A stretch of 64,000 nt of DNA from Planctomycetota bacterium (GTDB lineage: Bacteria; Planctomycetota; Planctomycetia; Pirellulales; Lacipirellulaceae). This document shows, in pieces, positions 8,210 to 16,695 of the stretch. The position numbers and the translations under genes were made by a program. The notes below the pieces were generated by a model, which saw only the letters and a program-made list of their open reading frames with translations, ran no database searches and was not told the DNA's origin. The stretch spans positions 1-64,000 of the forward strand of contig JAADGV010000032.1 of the NCBI GenBank assembly GCA_013152205.1. Reading direction: 5' to 3'. Every line of letters begins with the position of its first letter. The stretch's first letter is position 1.

Positions 8210-9034
8210 GTGGGTAAGATTCTACTGGGCATCAATTTAGAGTTCGTACGCCACGACGATAAGCCGTTCGAGTGGGGAGTCGAGAAGGCTGCCGAACTTG
8301 GCTACGACTACGTCGAACCGATGGTCCACTTGGGGCGAGAGCTGCTGAGCGAGGCGGGCTATTTTCATAGCGTCTCGATGTTCGACGATCCTTTGCGGAT
8401 CAAACGGGCGTGCAATAATGCGGGAGTTAAGCTCTCAGGGCTCTCGGCCCATTGCCCGTTGTGCAAACCAGAGATCAGCACCGAATACCTCAAGCAGGCC
8501 ATCCGCTTTGCGGCGGAATGCGGTGCCCCCGTGGTGAATACCGATGAGGGCCCCAAGCCAACCTGGACGACCGAAGAGGAAGACCACGTTTTGATGCGGT
8601 ATGTCCTCTCCGAAGCAGCCGCAGTTGCCGAACCTAGAGAAATCCTGATTGGACTCGAGCCGCATCAACAATACAGCAAATCGGTCGCCGGGCTGGATCG
8701 CATCGAGGGGTTGGTCGACTCTCCGTCCATCGGTATCAACTTCGATACAGGCAACAGCTACCTGGGCGGCGAAGATCCGTACGAGTGGCTCGCACACGTC
8801 AAAGATCGGTTGGTTCACCTACACGCCAAGGATATTTCCGTCGAACAATCCGATGCCGAGCGAGGCAAAATCACGGGCACGCCCGTCGGTTGTGCTTGCG
8901 GCGAAGGGGTGATCGACTGGGCCAAGGTTATCGACATCTGCAAGTCCGCTCCCCGCGATATCGTATTCAGCGTAGAGTGCGGCACCATCGACCAAGCTGA
9001 GCGAAGCATCCAACATCTGAAGTCGTTGCTATAG
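8210..9034 (+). CDS. Sugar phosphate isomerase/epimerase-like TIM barrel protein
   Basis: 274 residues. The start is GTG at 8210, chosen because AAAGGAGG (8195-8202) sits 7 nt upstream. The sequence matches the xylose isomerase-like TIM barrel (AP endonuclease family 2) fold: YDYVEPMVHLGRE, LIGLEPHQQYS, IGINFDTGNSYLGG, LVHLHAKDI and DIVFSVECGT carry the Glu, Asp and His metal ligands expected at the barrel mouth. It has no signal peptide and is cytoplasmic. The oxidoreductase follows after 60 bp on the same strand, a pairing common in planctomycete sugar catabolism. The exact substrate cannot be told from sequence. Confidence 0.82.
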   Translation: MGKILLGINLEFVRHDDKPFEWGVEKAAELGYDYVEPMVHLGRELLSEAGYFHSVSMFDDPLRIKRACNNAGVKLSGLSAHCPLCKPEISTEYLKQAIRFAAECGAPVVNTDEGPKPTWTTEEEDHVLMRYVLSEAAAVAEPREILIGLEPHQQYSKSVAGLDRIEGLVDSPSIGINFDTGNSYLGGEDPYEWLAHVKDRLVHLHAKDISVEQSDAERGKITGTPVGCACGEGVIDWAKVIDICKSAPRDIVFSVECGTIDQAERSIQHLKSLL

Positions 9035-9094
9035 AATTTCATCCATAAAAGAGAAGGCCCTTCCAGGCCTTCCGCAGAACTAAGGAGACAAGCC

Positions 9095-10354
9095 ATGTCA
9101 TCAGACAAACATACGAGCCGACGAAGCTTTCTACGCACTGCGACCGCGACGGGCGCAGCCGCTACGTTGATTTCGCAGCACTCGGTCCTCGCTCAGCCAG
9201 CGAAAGGAGCAAACGATCGGATTGGCGTTGGTTTCATTGGCACCGGCAGCCGCAGTCGGACTCATCAGGATATCGTCCGAAAATTCCAAAAACAGGGAAT
9301 TGCCGAGCCAGTTGCCGTTTGCGACGTGTATCGCCCACGACTGGAAGAAGCTTCCAAACGCTGCGGCGGGGTCAAGATGTACGACGAACACGAAAAGTTG
9401 CTCGAAGACCCCAATGTCGATGTCGTCTGCATTGCCGCCCCTGATCGGCTGCACGCGCCGCTCACGATCGATGCCCTCAATGCCGGCAAAGACGTCTACT
9501 GCGAGAAGCCGCTTACACATTGGAGCCAATTCGATTTGGCAAAAGAAATCAAAGCCGTAGCAACCAAAACAGGGCGGTTGGTACAAGTCGGTACGCAGCA
9601 CATGGCCGACGACAATTACCCGAAAATCATCCAACTCATTCGCGACGGAATCATCGGCAAGCCGGTCCATGTCCAGTGCGGCTATTTCCGACGCGGCGAC
9701 TGGGGAGAACGTATGGCTATCCCTGACCTGAATGCCAAACCGGGGCCAGACCTTAACTGGGAACGGTTTCTCGGTGACGCGCCCAAGGTGCCTTTTTCGG
9801 TCTCCCGATTTTTCCAGTGGCGGATGTTCTGGGACTACGCCGGCGGTCCGGCAACCGACCTGTTGGTCCACACCTTTACGCCGATACTTTGCGTCCTGGA
9901 ACTCGGTTTCCCCGAGCGGGTTTTCGGCGGCGGGGGCACGTTTCAGTTCAACCGCGAAGTACCGGACCAGTGTAATCTGATTGCCGACTACCCCGACGGT
10001 CCGAGTGTCGTCATGTCCAACTCACTTTCCAACCATGTCCCCGAAGACACAATCATTCGCGGCACCGATGGCGTGATTAAGTGGGCGATGCTTCAGGGCG
10101 GTAAAGATTACGGTGTCAGAATAGTCCCGTTTGCAAAAGGCAAGGAGGAAATCCGTATTCCATGGAAAGGGCAGGGCGATACAAGCAAACTTTGGGCCGA
10201 CTTGCTCGATTGCGTTAAAACACGGCAGCAGCCCAAGTGCAACATCGACATGGCCCTACGTGTGCAAGCGCCCCTCTCGATGGCCATCCTCTCTCATCGC
10301 GAGAGCAAGGTCGCAACGATTTCCCCCGAAGATCAATCCTTGGTATTGTCTTAG
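9095..10354 (+). CDS. Gfo/Idh/MocA family oxidoreductase with Tat leader
   Basis: 419 residues. A Tat leader with SRRSFLRT (8-15) and a hydrophobic Ala-rich stretch ends near SVLAQPA, so it is probably exported folded with its cofactor. The Rossmann dinucleotide site is IGVGFIGTGSRSRTH, and DVYCEKPLTHW carries the EKP motif of Gfo/Idh/MocA dehydrogenases. The C-terminal domain (FFQWRMFWDYAGGPATDLLVH) is that family's alpha/beta substrate domain. AAGGAGA sits 8-9 nt before the ATG. It is probably in an operon with the isomerase at 8210. Exported members of this family abound in planctomycetes. Confidence 0.9.
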   Translation: MSSDKHTSRRSFLRTATATGAAATLISQHSVLAQPAKGANDRIGVGFIGTGSRSRTHQDIVRKFQKQGIAEPVAVCDVYRPRLEEASKRCGGVKMYDEHEKLLEDPNVDVVCIAAPDRLHAPLTIDALNAGKDVYCEKPLTHWSQFDLAKEIKAVATKTGRLVQVGTQHMADDNYPKIIQLIRDGIIGKPVHVQCGYFRRGDWGERMAIPDLNAKPGPDLNWERFLGDAPKVPFSVSRFFQWRMFWDYAGGPATDLLVHTFTPILCVLELGFPERVFGGGGTFQFNREVPDQCNLIADYPDGPSVVMSNSLSNHVPEDTIIRGTDGVIKWAMLQGGKDYGVRIVPFAKGKEEIRIPWKGQGDTSKLWADLLDCVKTRQQPKCNIDMALRVQAPLSMAILSHRESKVATISPEDQSLVLS

Positions 10355-10377
10355 AGTGACCCAAAGTGAAAAGAGAA

Positions 10378-10495
10378 TAACCACAGAGCCACGGAGGACA
10401 CTGAGAAAACAGCCTCAAAGTCCAGGTTGAGGTTAGATATGATTCGGCATTCCTTCAATTCAAAATACTCCGTGCTCCCCGCGACTCCGTGGTGA
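10378..10495. repeat. Family A inverted repeat (ACCACRGAG...GGACAC type)
   Basis: Left arm 10379-10405 and right arm 10468-10494 are imperfect reverse complements (about 19/26). The words CCACAGAG, CCACGGAG and GACACTGAG resemble each other, so each arm is itself semi-repetitive. A second copy sits at 24297-24454. A TTCTTGTTTTC motif follows the right arm (10501-10511), as near other repeat families in this window. Confidence 0.75.
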
Positions 10496-10535
10496 AATTC
10501 TTTCTTGTTTTCAGTTTGAGGAGTAAATTTCAACT

Positions 10536-10580
10536 ATGCGTAAACGTGATTTCCTTAGGCTGCTGTTGGAGAAACTGTAA
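10536..10580 (+). pseudogene. 14-codon ORF resembling a truncated Tat leader
   Basis: ATG at 10536, preceded by GAGGAG (10518-10523), reads MRKRDFLRLLLEKL and stops. The RKRDFLR motif resembles the start of exported Tat proteins common in planctomycetes. It could be a gene remnant or a short leader ORF before the DUF6807 gene at 10620. Confidence 0.3.
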
Positions 10581-10619
10581 ATCGCAACCACCTGGGCGCA
10601 CACCTTGCACGAGACCATT

Positions 10620-11591
10620 ATGCGTATCTCTCTATTGATGATTGCAGCCACCGCCTGTTGGGTGGTTGGAGCAGCCTGTTTTCACTTGCCCGTTCGTGCG
10701 GACGACGTCGACCCAAAGATCTCGGCTCGATGGCAGCTAGAGCCGGACGAATCGGTGGCACGGGTTGGACCGAAGGGCATTCTCTGGCAATTCAATTATG
10801 GAAAAAATTTCTCCAAACCCTGTTTTCATCCCGTAGCCTTGTCCAGTGGAGAGGTTCTTACCTGGAACCAGCCGCCCGATCACGCATGGCACCTTGCGTT
10901 ATGGTTTTCGTGGAAGACCATCAACGACATTAACTACTGGGAGGAAAACTCTCAGACAGGCCAATCGGCAGGCGAGACAACTTGGTCGAACGTCGACATC
11001 CAGACGCACGACGATGGTCGGGCAAGCATCTCGATGGATCTCTCCTATCAAGTGCCTGGCGAACAACCGGTTCTGACCGAAAGACGTACGGTCCAAATAT
11101 TCGCCCCGGACGAAAACAACCAACAATACCAAATGGACTGGTCGTCGACATTCACCGCTGGCGCTGTCGACGTGATTCTCGACCGCACCGATCCGGCTGA
11201 CAAGCCGTGGGGCGGGTATGCCGGCCTGTCGATTCGCTTTGCGAAGGACTTGACCGAACGTCAGGCATTTTCCGCCAACGGCCCCGCGAAGTTCAACGAA
11301 CACTCCCGGCATCGTTCGAAGAGTCCGGCATTGGACTACAACGGAAAAATAGGCGAAGCGGTGGGCGGTATCGCCATCCTGGACCATCCCAACAACCCTC
11401 GCTATCCCACACCATGGTACGCAATCCGTTCCGGCATGAGTTACCTAAACGCTGCGTTTCTAACCTACGAACCCTACACGCTCAAAGCAGGGGAGTTTTT
11501 TACGCTCCGCTACCGACTGATTATCCACCCCGACCGACTGGACGCCTCCGCACTCAAAGCTGTAAGCACAGCCTTCGCGAAGCAGCCGTGA
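10620..11591 (+). CDS. DUF6807 (PmoA-like) secreted protein
   Basis: About 323 residues from the ATG at 10620; a TTG at 10605 would add five residues. Residues 1-30 form a clear signal peptide ending near FHLPVRADD. The body (HPVALSSGEVLTWNQPPDH, HLALWFSWKTINDINYWEE, GYAGLSIRFAKDL, ILDHPNNPRYPTPWYA) matches the DUF6807 family, which is often annotated PmoA after a misleading resemblance and is frequent in planctomycete carbohydrate clusters. Activity unknown; there is no reason to think it oxidises methane. It is downstream of the oxidoreductase on the same strand but separated by a repeat, so it may have its own promoter. Confidence 0.75.
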   Translation: MRISLLMIAATACWVVGAACFHLPVRADDVDPKISARWQLEPDESVARVGPKGILWQFNYGKNFSKPCFHPVALSSGEVLTWNQPPDHAWHLALWFSWKTINDINYWEENSQTGQSAGETTWSNVDIQTHDDGRASISMDLSYQVPGEQPVLTERRTVQIFAPDENNQQYQMDWSSTFTAGAVDVILDRTDPADKPWGGYAGLSIRFAKDLTERQAFSANGPAKFNEHSRHRSKSPALDYNGKIGEAVGGIAILDHPNNPRYPTPWYAIRSGMSYLNAAFLTYEPYTLKAGEFFTLRYRLIIHPDRLDASALKAVSTAFAKQP

Positions 11592-11616
11592 TACAGAGTC
11601 CCTAGAGATACACAGA

Positions 11617-11637
11617 ACCGCGACCGTCAGGAAGCGT
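11617..11637. repeat. Dispersed repeat copy, core GCGACCGTCAGG
   Basis: AACCGCGACCGTCAGGAAGCG repeats the element at 6914-6936 with two differences over 18 shared positions. It lies just after the DUF6807 gene. Confidence 0.5.
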
Positions 11638-11675
11638 TCAAGGCGTCCACTTCCCAAAAACGACAAAACATATTC

Positions 11676-11993
11676 TCAAGCGTAACTCGCCTGCGAAAGG
11701 GCCGCGTCGTACATCGCAATCACATTTTCGACCGGCACACCGGCTTGGATGTTATGCACAGGGGCGAAAACATAGCCTCCGCCAGGGGCCAAGGTGCGAA
11801 TGTGTTCGGCGACCTCTTGAGCGACTTCCTCCTCGGTGCCGAACGGCAGCGTTTTTTGGCAGTCGAGCGATCCACCCCAGAAGGCCAAATCCGCGCCGAA
11901 TTCTGCCTTTAGTTCTGCGCCATCCATGTTGTCGGCGCTCGTTTGCACCGGATTAAGGATGTCGACGTCTATCTCGATCAACGACGTCATCAT
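11676..11993 (-). pseudogene. C-terminal fragment of a uroporphyrinogen decarboxylase-family protein
   Basis: 105 residues remain. LIEIDVDILNPVQTSADNM, ADLAFWGGSLDCQKTLPFG and LAPGGGYVFAPVHNIQAGVP are the characteristic last third of URO-D-like proteins (the MtaA/CmuA group; about 340 residues when complete). The reading frame stays open upstream to about 12061, but that sequence no longer looks like the family, so the front of the gene has been lost. It is most likely an inactive remnant of the sugar or one-carbon gene set to its left. Confidence 0.7.
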
Positions 11994-12127
11994 CCAAGCG
12001 GAAAAATGCCTGTCCCAAAACCGTAAAATAGTTCGTATGGTGGTCCGACCTCTCTTTCCTCGGGGCTAGCAGGCGACTAAACTGGCAGCATTGCAATTTC
12101 GTTTGGAACTCTTACTGGCAAGAGAAT

Positions 12128-13033
12128 ATGGCAGCGGGTGGAAAAGAGTTTGTCGGACCGTACCGATTGTTTCATCTCGTCCGAGTTGGAGCGACTTTCG
12201 AGATCTGGGCGATTCAGCCCATTGGCGAAAACGTGGCCTATGCCATGAAGTGGCTGCCGCCAGGCAAGAAACACACGCGGCAAGCAATGGCCGATTTGAA
12301 GCATGAATACCAGGTCGGCAAATCGCTTGAGCATCCATCGGTTATCAAGACAATGGACTTCGGCACAGGCAAGGACGGCACCTATTTGACGATGGAATTG
12401 TTCAAGACGCCAAGTCTCAAGCAGCAGATCAATGAAGGGGTCGAACGGCTACACTATCGTTTAGAGGAAATACTGAGTGGGGCAGCCTTGGCACTAGAGT
12501 ACATGCACAAGCAAGGTTGGACCCATCGCGATATCAAGCCAGACAATTATCTGGTCAATGAAAAAAACGAAGTGCGTCTGATCGACTTTACGCTCGCGAG
12601 AAAAATTCCCAAAGGAATCTCAAAGTTGTTTGGTGGCAAGGCACCCGTGCAGGGAACGTATAGCTACATGTCGCCGGAACAGATTCGCGGCAAAGAAGTT
12701 GATGCGAGGGCCGATATCTACAGCTTTGGATGCATGGTCTACGAGCTGATGGCAGGCAAGTTGCCGTACACAGGCACCACTTCTGCCGACCTGCTCAATA
12801 AGCACCTCAAGGCTCGGCCCCAAGAGTTGAGCGTCGTACAAAAAAATGTGCAGCCCGATTTTGCGAAGCTAGTGCATCGGATGTTGGCAAAAGACCCGGC
12901 AGACCGTCCCGACTCGTTAATGGAATTTTATCGAGAACTGAAAGCAGGGCGGTGCTTCCATATCAAACCCAAGCCACCGCTAACGCCCGAAGAAGAAGCC
13001 AAGCGAAAGGCAACCGAAGACGAGGGCAACTAA
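12128..13033 (+). CDS. Serine/threonine protein kinase with DFT in place of DFG
   Basis: 301 residues, no membrane segment, so a soluble cytoplasmic kinase. Hanks motifs: catalytic Lys41 in YAMKWLP, HRDIKPDN (133-140), metal site DFT (153-155) instead of DFG, YSYMSPEQIRG activation-loop end, and DIYSFGCMVYEL. The glycine-rich loop is degenerate (HLVRVGATFEIW), so ATP binding may be modified or weak. Planctomycetes carry many Hanks-type kinases, usually with an extracellular sensor; this one has none, only a charged tail. Flanking genes give no clear substrate. Confidence 0.88.
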   Translation: MAAGGKEFVGPYRLFHLVRVGATFEIWAIQPIGENVAYAMKWLPPGKKHTRQAMADLKHEYQVGKSLEHPSVIKTMDFGTGKDGTYLTMELFKTPSLKQQINEGVERLHYRLEEILSGAALALEYMHKQGWTHRDIKPDNYLVNEKNEVRLIDFTLARKIPKGISKLFGGKAPVQGTYSYMSPEQIRGKEVDARADIYSFGCMVYELMAGKLPYTGTTSADLLNKHLKARPQELSVVQKNVQPDFAKLVHRMLAKDPADRPDSLMEFYRELKAGRCFHIKPKPPLTPEEEAKRKATEDEGN

Positions 13034-13078
13034 TCGCTTTGGATGGGGCAGGGCGGTAGGGCAAGCACGAATCAACAA

Positions 13079-13260
13079 AAAGTACGGAACCACAGGTGAA
13101 CGCCGATAATTCAGATAACAAGAAAACAAACTTGCATCGTCTCTGCGAAATGCCCCTTTTTCTTGTTCCCTTGGCGTCTTAGCTCCTTTGCGAGAAATTC
13201 CTGCCTTTTTTGGTTGCAGCCAGAGGCCATGCTGGGTTTCATCCGTGTTCAATCCGTGGC
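13079..13260. repeat. Mosaic of half-copies of intergenic repeat families D and E
   Basis: AACCACAGGTGAACGCCGAT (about 13079-13108) resembles family E (34893). The stretch at 13158-13204 closely matches the right arm and flank at 27275-27321, including TTTGCGAGAAATTCCT. ATCCGTGTTCAATCCGTGGCA (13241-13261) recurs at 24382-24402. The 313-bp gap between kinase and accA holds no gene that I can support. Confidence 0.6.
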
Positions 13261-13346
13261 ATAATTCCCTTTCCTCGTAATTCCTTCCAATTTTTTCGCT
13301 TCAATTCGCTGAAGTGTTACCATAAACCCATTTCAGATAGATCCCC

Positions 13347-14321
13347 ATGGCCGGTACCGTTTTTCGTCTGCCTTTCGAGCAGCCTATTTTCGAGCTTAGC
13401 GAGCAAATCAACGAGCTGGAATCCTATCAAACCAAGACGCCTGAGCAGCGAGAGCGTATCCGTGGACTGCGCAAACAACTGACCGAGACGACCAAGTCGA
13501 TCTACAACAACCTCGATCCTTGGGAAACGGTGCGCGTGGCCCGACATCCAGATCGACCCATGTTTACCGACTACCTCGACTTGGTGTTCGACGAGTTCGT
13601 AGAGCTACACGGCGACAAGTTCTTCGGCGACGATCGAGCGCTGCGAACCGGGTTTGCCAAACTCGACGAGTACAAGGTACTCGTGTTGGGTCATCAAAAA
13701 GGAAAAACCCTCAAAGAACGCAATGAGTGTCACTTCGGATGTGCGCATCCCGAAGGCTATCGCAAGGCGATGAAAAAGATGCAGTTGGCGGCCAAGTACG
13801 GCTTGCCAATCATTGCCATGATCGACACACCCGGCGCCTATCCGGGTATTGGCGCGGAAGAACGCGGTCAGGCACAAGTGATTGCCGAGAGCATGTTGGC
13901 GATGTCGCGGTTCGAGACGCCCATCATTTGCATTGTGATTGGCGAAGGCGGTTCAGGCGGCGCATTGGGCATCGGGGTAGGCGACCGTGTAGCGGTTCTT
14001 GAGCATGCCTATTACTCGGTGATTAGCCCGGAAGGCTGCGCTGGCATCTTGTGGAAAAGTCACGATTATGCGGAAGATGCGGCCCGGGCTTTAAGAATCA
14101 CTTCGAAACATCTTCACAAAATGGGAGCCATCGACGACGTAGTCGAGGAGCCGCTCGGGGGCGCCCATCTCGACCATCACCAGATGGCAAGTCGGGTGAA
14201 AATGTATCTCATCAAAACCCTGCGAGAACTGTTGAAGTTGCCGACAGAAAAATTGCTAAGTGAACGCTACGAAAAGTTCCGCCGCATCGGCCCGTACCTA
14301 GAAGAATCGGTCAACGCCTAG
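13347..14321 (+). CDS. accA: Acetyl-CoA carboxylase carboxyltransferase subunit alpha
   Basis: 324 residues, full length for the family (about 315-325). It supplies half of the carboxyltransferase that makes malonyl-CoA for fatty acid synthesis, in the cytoplasm with AccD. Diagnostic segments: PFEQPIFELSEQINELES at the N terminus, ARHPDRPMFTDYLD, FGCAHPEGYRKAMKKMQLA, IDTPGAYPGIGAEERGQAQ, and IGEGGSGGALGIGVGD. No accD is visible in the window, which is normal because the two genes are unlinked in many bacteria. The upstream spacer is packed with repeats. Confidence 0.97.
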   Translation: MAGTVFRLPFEQPIFELSEQINELESYQTKTPEQRERIRGLRKQLTETTKSIYNNLDPWETVRVARHPDRPMFTDYLDLVFDEFVELHGDKFFGDDRALRTGFAKLDEYKVLVLGHQKGKTLKERNECHFGCAHPEGYRKAMKKMQLAAKYGLPIIAMIDTPGAYPGIGAEERGQAQVIAESMLAMSRFETPIICIVIGEGGSGGALGIGVGDRVAVLEHAYYSVISPEGCAGILWKSHDYAEDAARALRITSKHLHKMGAIDDVVEEPLGGAHLDHHQMASRVKMYLIKTLRELLKLPTEKLLSERYEKFRRIGPYLEESVNA

Positions 14322-14515
14322 CGTTGCCGCATTCGCTTTCTCGATTCACGATCGACGTCGGAGACGCCTCCCACAAACAGCAGCGCAGGGCAGGCCCAGC
14401 CTCCCAGCAACGTCCGATAATCGTTGTTATGTTCGTTTTCGAGATGGTTTTACCCGGGATTTAGCCGTTTCTGGCAAATGCCCTGTCACCGATGCAGCGT
14501 GACTCGGATCAATCA

Positions 14516-14794
14516 TCAAAGCTCATCGATCTTGTAATGCCGTTTGACATTCCGGCTGATCTGCCCCCAATCTGACGCCTGAACACGGGCTTGGTGGAAC
14601 TCAAATGCGTTCCTGTTTTCGAACTCCTCATAGACGCTAAATCGGCCCGGCTCAGCAGGGTCTTCTTCCACCTTGAACACCAAGCAACCACTCTCAGCAC
14701 GAGTCATCTCAATGTGTTCAGGCAATGCCTGACGAACAGCGTGTAGATCGGCTGCAGGAACGGAAATATAGCCGGAAAGTACTATTCTTGGCAT
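14516..14794 (-). CDS. Antibiotic biosynthesis monooxygenase (ABM) domain protein
   Basis: 92 residues, the size of single-domain ABM/quinol monooxygenase-like proteins. The pattern of an N-terminal beta strand (IVLSGYISVPA), helix (HAVRQALPEHIEMTRAE), then GCLVFKVEEDP, FSVYEEFENRNAFEFHQ matches the dimeric alpha+beta barrel fold. Members oxidise quinol-like or other small substrates, or have lost activity; the substrate cannot be inferred. No signal peptide. Neighbours are unrelated. Confidence 0.75.
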   Translation of the reverse strand: MPRIVLSGYISVPAADLHAVRQALPEHIEMTRAESGCLVFKVEEDPAEPGRFSVYEEFENRNAFEFHQARVQASDWGQISRNVKRHYKIDEL

Positions 14795-14851
14795 GTGAGA
14801 CGCGTCTCTATGGTGAAGGAGTTCCGAACGACTGTCGGTGCCGCGAGTGAA

Positions 14852-15430
14852 TTACCAGTATCCGGCACGATGGTACGCCGTGCCCGAGTCTCGGTCAAAG
14901 AAATATGTTGCCCCACCGCCATCGCTTTGAATCGGACTATGGTACTCAAGTGCATTCTCAAGTGGAGGCCAATCCAAATCGCCGTATTGATGCTCGAAGG
15001 CGTCCGCTGTTACTTGAACACCCTCCGATAATTCATCGCGGCTGATAGCCGAGTATTCTCCGTGATCATTCCAAAGACGGTTGACGTACGCCATAAAGTT
15101 CGCTTCTGAGATCGAGTATTTTGCACGGTGACCCATCGCGAATTTATCCAGAGTGATGTCTCGCGCGCTCGTCGGGAGATAGCGTTCAATCCGAAAGTCA
15201 TTGACGTCAGCGTACACATCGCATTGAAAGATACCGAATCGCCGTGCGTCAATGATTGCCATGATTCCCGTGCATGAAGGAATAAATGCAACACAAGCGA
15301 GCATCGACGAGATGAGAAAGACCTTCCCACGTTTCCACTTGAATGCGGGCGAGAACGCGGTCACGAGGGTGACCAATCCGGCCAGAGACCAGAATGCGAT
15401 TTTGAACGGCAGGACTATTGGCCAGAACAT
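14852..15430 (-). CDS. Hypothetical membrane protein
   Basis: 192 residues. Two hydrophobic segments near the N terminus (about 5-27 and 37-60) should anchor it, with the remaining 130 residues on one side of the membrane. That part is acidic and has no motif that I recognise (YLPTSARDITLDKF, EANFMAYVNRLWNDHGEYS). ATG start without a strong Shine-Dalgarno. It is on the same strand as the CvpA-like gene upstream, 118 bp away. Function unknown. Confidence 0.55.
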   Translation of the reverse strand: MFWPIVLPFKIAFWSLAGLVTLVTAFSPAFKWKRGKVFLISSMLACVAFIPSCTGIMAIIDARRFGIFQCDVYADVNDFRIERYLPTSARDITLDKFAMGHRAKYSISEANFMAYVNRLWNDHGEYSAISRDELSEGVQVTADAFEHQYGDLDWPPLENALEYHSPIQSDGGGATYFFDRDSGTAYHRAGYW

Positions 15431-15548
15431 CTATCAGCGTGCATAACAAGAATTAGGTTAGTGTTACCTCAGCCTACTTCAATAAAATATCAACTCTTCC
15501 GTTAGATGTAAATCATTTCTTGGCCTAGAGATTCTAAAAAAACAGTTT

Positions 15549-16310
15549 TCAGTACGGAACGCCGCCCTGGCGTTCGGCCGTTTGTGGCGGAAAAGGATTG
15601 TTTTGAGGTGGTTGCGGTGCAGTTGTGGGCCAAGCTGGTTGGGCCGGCGCAGCGGGTTGTTGTTGTTGTTGTTGTGGCTGTTGCGGCCAGCCGTTGTTGG
15701 CGGCGTTTTGGTTGGGTGCGTTTTGTTGGGTTGGCCATTGGACCGGCAGATCAGGCCATTGGGCTTGAAAACCCTGCTCCTCCGAAGGCTGATAGTTTGG
15801 GTTGAGCTGTTGCTCGATTCTTTCGACATAGGGATGAATCACGTCGTGGATTTCGGGAGGGACTATGGCATCGGTTTTGTCTAAGATCCGTACGATGTAC
15901 TCCCCGGCACGCGAGGCGATGATCATGTCCTTCTGAGCTTGTGGCAGAATGGCGACAGCAAAGAACGTGATGGCGATGCAGAGCAAGATGCCTTTGCCGA
16001 GTCCGATGAGTGCGCCCATTTGATGGTCGAAACCGTCGAGTTTAACGCGGTCGATGGCCCCGGAGACCAAACGGAAAATGGTCCAAATAACAAACGAGGC
16101 ACCGATGTAGATGGCCAGCATGGCCACGAATTTATTCCAAGGGGCGCTGTCGCTAATCATTGGCGCGAGCTGGTCGGCAAATCGGAGCGCGGCGAAATAG
16201 CTGACGATCAACGATGCTAGCGAGGCAACTTGCCAGGCCATGCCTTTCCAGAAGCCAAACAAGGTGGCGGCAACGAGTACCAAGGCCATGAGCATGTCGT
16301 AAGTTTGCAT
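15549..16310 (-). CDS. CvpA-like membrane protein
   Basis: 253 residues from the ATG at 16310. The longer open frame upstream reads through repeat-rich intergenic DNA and is rejected. Four hydrophobic segments in residues about 5-125 (LMALVLVAATLFGFWKG, VASLASLIVSYFAAL, AMLAIYIGASFVIWTIF, LGKGILLCIAITFFAVAIL) match the CvpA/colicin V production family, inner-membrane proteins of unclear role. The cytoplasmic or periplasmic tail (about 180-253) is low-complexity Pro/Gln/Asn, including a poly-Gln run from repeated CAA/CAG-like codons. Such tails are variable and probably disordered. Confidence 0.8.
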   Translation of the reverse strand: MQTYDMLMALVLVAATLFGFWKGMAWQVASLASLIVSYFAALRFADQLAPMISDSAPWNKFVAMLAIYIGASFVIWTIFRLVSGAIDRVKLDGFDHQMGALIGLGKGILLCIAITFFAVAILPQAQKDMIIASRAGEYIVRILDKTDAIVPPEIHDVIHPYVERIEQQLNPNYQPSEEQGFQAQWPDLPVQWPTQQNAPNQNAANNGWPQQPQQQQQQPAAPAQPAWPTTAPQPPQNNPFPPQTAERQGGVPY

Positions 16311-16511
16311 TTTAGAAATACTGGGGCTGAAGGCTGATCTTAGGAAAGCTGGGAAAGTATATCGAGGATGGGCAATAGCGGAAAGCGGAAATCGGAAAGC
16401 TGGCATCGCTAGCATGAGATCGGTCGCTCTGGCTTCGTCTACGTTGCTTTTGTAAAGTTCTGACGTTAATCCGGCCCACGGATCTACCAACAAATGAACC
16501 ACAGCAAATTG

Positions 16512-16647
16512 AACCATCGAGGACACGGAGGAGTATAGAGGAAAGTTTTTTAGGCACTCGGTGCTGCTCCCTGTCCGCCATAGTTATCCATATTCTTCTT
16601 CTGCTATTCACCTATCAGCGCGTATTAGCGTTCATTAGCGGTTTTTT
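16512..16647. repeat. Half-copies of repeat families A and B before the YdjM-like gene
   Basis: ACCATCGAGGACACGGAGG (16513-16531) is a partial family A arm. ATTCACCTATCAGCGCGTATTAGCG... (16606-16645) matches the reverse complement of the family B left arm at 28911-28950. The 385-bp gap 16311-16695 holds no supportable gene. Confidence 0.6.
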
Positions 16648-16695
16648 GACTCCCCCCCTGCCCTACTCACCCCAAATCGCACCCTTAAAAGTTTC

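Noticed and set aside
10378-10495. CRISPR array
   Set aside because: The repeated words are inside two inverted arms, not equally spaced direct repeats with unique spacers; no cas gene is present.
10620-11591. Methane monooxygenase subunit
   Set aside because: DUF6807 proteins are sometimes labelled PmoA, but this one is soluble and secreted, with none of the membrane helices of real PmoA.
15650-15700. Microsatellite-like TTG run as an independent repeat element
   Set aside because: It is the poly-Gln stretch (CAA codons on the minus strand) in the CvpA-like protein's disordered tail.
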